A stretch of DNA of 10,030 nucleotides, from the NCBI GenBank assembly GCA_018901555.1, contig JAHIER010000032.1, forward strand, positions 1 through 10,030. Reading direction: 5' to 3'. The position numbers and the translations under genes are program-made. The notes under the pieces were generated by a model. It was not told the DNA's origin. It did no database searches and was given only the letters and a program-made list of their open reading frames with translations. Within the stretch, counting starts at the first letter, position 1. The number at the start of each line of letters is the position of its first letter. Source of the stretch: Patescibacteria group bacterium. Lineage in GTDB: Bacteria > Patescibacteriota > Minisyncoccia > UBA9983. Of the stretch, positions 7,721-10,030 are shown piece by piece.

Positions 7721-8173
7721 TTAACCGTAACCGACCCGTAGGGTCGGTGGAGGTGGAAAATTTTTGTTTTCTAAATAGTTACTGATTGCATTATGAAAGG
7801 CCTTGTCAACCAAAACCGAGCAATGAATTTTTCTTAGAGGAAGACCGTGAAGACGTTTAATAATTTCCTGCGGAGTGATTTTTAAAGCATCTTCAATTTT
7901 CATACCACCTTTTTCTGTAATCATTACAGAAAAAATTGAAGTGGCTGCAATAGCTGAAGCGCAACCCCAAGTCCGCCATTTAAAATCTTTTATCTTTTTT
8001 GTTTCAGAATCAATTTTTATCCAAACTTTCATAATATCTCCGCAAGCCATATTGCCGGCTTCACCCTCGGCGTCAAATTCACCGTCTTTTGGATCTTCAA
8101 CTAAAAAATTACGAGGATTCAAAAAATGCTCCTTAACTTTATCCGAATAATACCAATTATCTACTTCTGCCAT
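7721..8173 (-). CDS. iscU: Iron-sulfur cluster scaffold protein (IscU/NifU N-terminal type)
   Basis: Encodes a 150-aa scaffold on which Fe-S clusters are built from sulfur delivered by the cysteine desulfurase encoded just upstream. The N-terminus has YSDKVKEHFLNPRN, typical of IscU/NifU. The three cluster ligands are visible: C44 in NMACGD (with D46), C71 in WGCASA, and C118 in KIHCSVL. The site where HscA binds E. coli IscU (LPPVK) reads LPLRK here, so chaperone recognition is probably different or absent. The ATG at 8173 overlaps the 3' end of the desulfurase gene by 13 nt, indicating co-transcription and probable translational coupling. The natural domain seems to end near SNYLENKNF (residue 139); the last 11 residues, PPPPTLRVGYG, are encoded by a palindromic repeat that runs through the C-terminus to a TAA at 7721. 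Family is clear; nifU would be an equally valid symbol. Confidence 0.93.
   Translation of the reverse strand: MAEVDNWYYSDKVKEHFLNPRNFLVEDPKDGEFDAEGEAGNMACGDIMKVWIKIDSETKKIKDFKWRTWGCASAIAATSIFSVMITEKGGMKIEDALKITPQEIIKRLHGLPLRKIHCSVLVDKAFHNAISNYLENKNFPPPPTLRVGYG
7728..7762. repeat. Palindromic repeat, family 1, copy A (inside the 3' end of iscU)
   Basis: The same CCGACCC-GTA-GGGTCGG hairpin core (7731-7747) as the copy at 7528-7562, with 24 identical bases from 7728 to 7751, then two differences and nine more matches. Here the element lies inside the reading frame of iscU and encodes its proline-rich tail (PPPPTLRVGY) immediately before the stop codon. Confidence 0.88.
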
Positions 8174-9342
8174 GTTGCTGAAATTTTTCTTAATTTCTCC
8201 ACGACCTTAGGTAAAACTTTCATTACATAATCAATTTCTTTTTTTGTATTATCTTTTCCCAAAGTAAACCTTAATGATCCATGGCTATACGCGTAATCAT
8301 TTCTGATTGCCATTATAACATGCGACGATTCCAGTTTTTCAGAATTACAAGCCGAGCCGGTAGCGCAAGCAATTCCAGCTTCATCAAGATAAAGAACAAC
8401 AGACTCGCCTTCAACGCCTAAAATAGAAATATTAATATTGTTAGGTAATCTTTTTTTAGGATGACCATTTAAAAAAATTTTGGGAATCTCTTTTGTTAAT
8501 CTTTTAATAAAATAGTCTCTGATTGCAATAAGCCGTTTTGATTCTTTAACTCTTCTTTTTTGAACTTTTGCCAGCGCTTCAGACAAACCAATAATAGCTG
8601 GAACATTTTCTGTACCCGGCCTTAATCCAGCCTCTTGCCCTCCGCCATGCATCAAAGGCTTTAATCTTATTCCTCTTTTAGCATATAAAAAACCTGTTCC
8701 TTTGGGTCCGTAAATTTTTGAACCATTAACGGTCATTAAATCAATTCCTAATTTTTCAACATCCAAATTCAAATAACCAGCTGCCTGACAAGCGTCAGTA
8801 TGAAAAATTGCTCTATGATTCTTTAAAATTTTTCCTATTTCAGCGATTGGTTGGATAGCGCCAATTTCATTATTAGCATACATTATTGAAACTAATACTG
8901 TTTCTGGCCGTAAAGCTTTTTCTACATCTTCTGGCTTTACAACTCCGTCCTCGCCAACATCAAGATAAGTAACTTTGCATCCCTGCTTTTCTAAAAATTT
9001 TATAGGATTCAAAACAGCAGAATGTTCAAATTTAGTAGTGATGATATGTTGTCGGAAACTCGGTTTCCGACAGTCGGAAACCGAGTTTCCGACAATGCCG
9101 AAAATTGCAAGGTTGTCACTTTCTGTGCCACCGCTGGTAAAAATTATTTAATCCGGCTTGGCATTAATTATTTTAGCGATTTTAATTCTGGCGGAAGTAA
9201 TTACCCTTTTTGCCTTTCTGGCTTCAAGATAAATTGAACTGGGATTGCCAAATTCATTAACAAAAAAATTATCCATCACTTTTTTTACCAAAGGATCCAT
9301 GGGCGTAGTGGCTGCATGATCAAGATAGATTCTTTTTTTCAT
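8161..9342 (-). pseudogene. nifS: Cysteine desulfurase (NifS/IscS family), interrupted by an in-frame stop
   Basis: The family uses PLP to take sulfur from cysteine as an enzyme persulfide and passes it to IscU. From ATG 9342 to TAG 8161 a single frame spans 393 codons, close to the usual family length, but codon 65 (9150-9148) is TAA where related proteins have Glu in PDEIIFTSGGTES. Everything on both sides matches: RIYLDHAATTPMD at the N-terminus, FGNPSS, GGTESDN, ITTKFEHSAV, the PLP-lysine motif NGSKIYGPKG (K209), HGGGQEAGLRPGTEN, and the catalytic cysteine in TGSACNS (C332). Residues 84-98 (VGNSVSDCRKPSFRQ) are encoded by a palindromic element filling a surface loop; E. coli IscS is about 6 residues shorter there. 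The ATG is 1 nt after tRNA-Thr and lacks a Shine-Dalgarno. A restart at TTG 9012 would lack the GGTES loop, so is unlikely to be active. The single stop could be a genuine recent nonsense mutation, a strain variant or a consensus error. Confidence 0.88.
9049..9095. repeat. Perfect 47-bp palindrome (double hairpin), family 2, inside nifS
   Basis: Two perfectly complementary 23-bp arms flank a single central A at 9072. Each arm is itself a hairpin: GTCGGAAAC and its complement GTTTCCGAC, separated by 3 nt (stems 9051-9059/9063-9071 and 9073-9081/9085-9093). The unit GTCGGAAAC therefore occurs four times in alternating orientation, allowing one long cruciform or two side-by-side hairpins. It is read in frame within the desulfurase gene as residues 84-98. 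It resembles palindromic elements known to insert in frame in Rickettsia genes, though the sequence is different. Confidence 0.95.
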
Positions 9343-9343
9343 A

Positions 9344-9415
9344 AGCCGGGAAGAGGATTCGAACCCCCAACCTACGGTTTACAAAACCGTTGCTCTACCG
9401 TTGAGCTATCCCGGC
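9344..9415 (-). tRNA. trnT: tRNA-Thr (anticodon UGU)
   Basis: A complete 72-nt cloverleaf starts at 9415: a perfect 7-bp acceptor stem (GCCGGGA/TCCCGGC), D arm GCTC-AACGGTA-GAGC, anticodon arm ACGGT-TTTGTAA-ACCGT with anticodon TGT (reads ACA threonine codons), a 5-nt variable loop, and a T arm with loop TTCGAAT whose stem contains two G-U pairs. The discriminator base is T at 9344. CCA is not encoded and must be added enzymatically. It lies 16 nt after the preceding membrane-protein gene and 1 nt before the desulfurase start codon, so it is probably processed from a longer transcript. Confidence 0.96.
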
Positions 9416-9431
9416 ATATTATTAGTTATTT

Positions 9432-9869
9432 TTACTCTGTTTTATTTTCTTTTTCGTTGTTATCTCCGTTTTCGTTTAAATTATTTTTAAAATCAATCAT
9501 ATCATCCCAATATTCTGAATTATTTTTTAAATTACTGATTTTTCTCCTGCCTTTTATATAATTAGAAAATCTTACAAGACAAAACTGAATTTTTTTAGTC
9601 ATCTTTTCTAACGCGACAATAATTATTTCAGTAATTCTAAGACATAATGGGACAAAATAATTTCTCCAGAAACAAACAAGAAAATTCTTGGTGGAACAAT
9701 AAAAACTTTTTGCCAAAGAACGGCTAAAATCAAAATTGGATATTGATTCATTATCAACTATCATTCTTATTTCTTTAAGATGCCTGCCAATAACAACAGA
9801 CATGGCAATAAAAGAAACCGCCATAATTGAACCTGATATTATAATTATATTATTAATAAGAAGCGTCAT
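9432..9869 (-). CDS. Small single-pass membrane protein of unknown function
   Basis: I do not recognise this 145-aa protein. Residues 5-27 (INNIIIISGSIMAVSFIAMS and the following VVI) form one strong membrane-spanning helix right at the N-terminus. A mixed basic segment with scattered aromatic residues and cysteines follows (residues about 45-105), and the C-terminal 35 residues are hydrophilic, rich in Asn, Glu, Asp and Lys (NNLNENGDNNEKENKTE), probably disordered. The predicted topology is a short N-terminal anchor with a cytoplasmic tail. The ATG at 9869 overlaps the end of tsf by 17 nt in another frame, suggesting translational coupling; no good Shine-Dalgarno is seen. Met16 is an alternative start but would cut the helix. 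The gene ends 16 nt before tRNA-Thr. Coding status rests on its length, hydrophobic pattern and tight packing. Confidence 0.7.
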   Translation of the reverse strand: MTLLINNIIIISGSIMAVSFIAMSVVIGRHLKEIRMIVDNESISNFDFSRSLAKSFYCSTKNFLVCFWRNYFVPLCLRITEIIIVALEKMTKKIQFCLVRFSNYIKGRRKISNLKNNSEYWDDMIDFKNNLNENGDNNEKENKTE

Positions 9870-10030
9870 AACGAATAAATCTCGTTATTTCACAATTTTC
9901 CCCGAATTTCTGAATGATTTCTTTTAAATAAACTTCAATGGTTTTATTGGGATCTTTTATATAATCCTGTTTAAGCAATTCATCAATATCATTAGGATTA
10001 GAAGCAGTAATATGCATAGCAATATCATGA
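9853..10030 (-). CDS. tsf: Elongation factor Ts, C-terminal part (5' end outside window)
   Basis: EF-Ts is the nucleotide exchange factor that releases GDP from EF-Tu during translation. The 58 residues visible begin HDIAMHITASNP, matching the conserved DIAMHIAA-NP segment of EF-Ts, and end with the characteristic KDPNKT, KFGENCEITRFIRYD block that in other species reads like KDP-KTV...GENIVVRRFVRFE. The two blocks are separated by only about ten residues (NDIDELLKQDYI), whereas in Thermus and E. coli a segment of roughly 40 or more residues (the stretch around GKPxNIxEKIVEGR) intervenes, so this is a shortened EF-Ts. The frame ends in TAA at 9853, overlapping the next gene by 17 nt. It was recognised from motifs alone, and the upstream part cannot be checked here. 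Confidence 0.88.
   Translation of the reverse strand, partial: HDIAMHITASNPNDIDELLKQDYIKDPNKTIEVYLKEIIQKFGENCEITRFIRYDASY

Noticed and set aside
8161..9012. A separate shorter gene starting at TTG 9012
   Set aside because: The frame is continuous in sequence similarity with the upstream part of nifS; TTG there encodes an internal Leu in EHSAVLNP, and a protein starting there lacks essential N-terminal PLP-binding regions.
9049..9095. Intrinsic terminator or CRISPR-like repeat
   Set aside because: It lies inside a coding frame, has no T-run on either strand, and there are no spacers between regular repeats.

Overview
All identifiable genes in this window lie on the minus strand, so the text follows transcription from high to low coordinates. 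The compact RNA polymerase subunits without the large proteobacterial insertions, a shortened EF-Ts, the A/T-rich lysine-heavy coding style and the minimal NifS/IscU pair suggest a small-genome Candidate Phyla Radiation (Patescibacteria, Parcubacteria-like) bacterium. That placement is inferred from sequence style, not from a tree. Recognised stop codons are TAA or TAG, and nothing suggests UGA recoding.

Layout: 10030-9853 is the 3' end of tsf (EF-Ts), cut by the window edge. It overlaps by 17 nt a gene for a small single-pass membrane protein of unknown function (9869-9432). A tRNA-Thr with anticodon UGU follows (9415-9344). One nucleotide later begins a cysteine desulfurase gene (nifS/iscS type, 9342-8161) whose frame is broken by one in-frame TAA at codon 65. 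The same gene carries a perfect 47-bp palindrome translated in frame. The iscU/nifU-type Fe-S scaffold gene (8173-7721) overlaps its end by 13 nt and ends in a tail encoded by a different palindromic repeat. The 397-bp gap before rpoB holds a second copy of that repeat exactly 200 bp away, an 18-bp tandem duplication, competing hairpins, two tandem sigma70-type promoters and a leader with a strong Shine-Dalgarno. Then come rpoB (7323-4141) and, 2 nt later, rpoC (4138-548), both intact. Immediately after the rpoC stop is a strong promoter reading into the 5' part of a gene with a signal peptide and an outer-membrane beta-barrel look (460-1). It is more GC-rich (about 44% by hand count) than the rest and out of keeping with a CPR cell.

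Together the window is mostly housekeeping: translation (tsf, tRNA-Thr), Fe-S cluster assembly (NifS supplies sulfur, IscU builds the cluster) and transcription (beta and beta'). The unusual part is the load of small palindromic elements, two families, both lying inside coding sequences of the Fe-S genes and one also upstream of the rpoBC promoters. No new multi-gene system was found.
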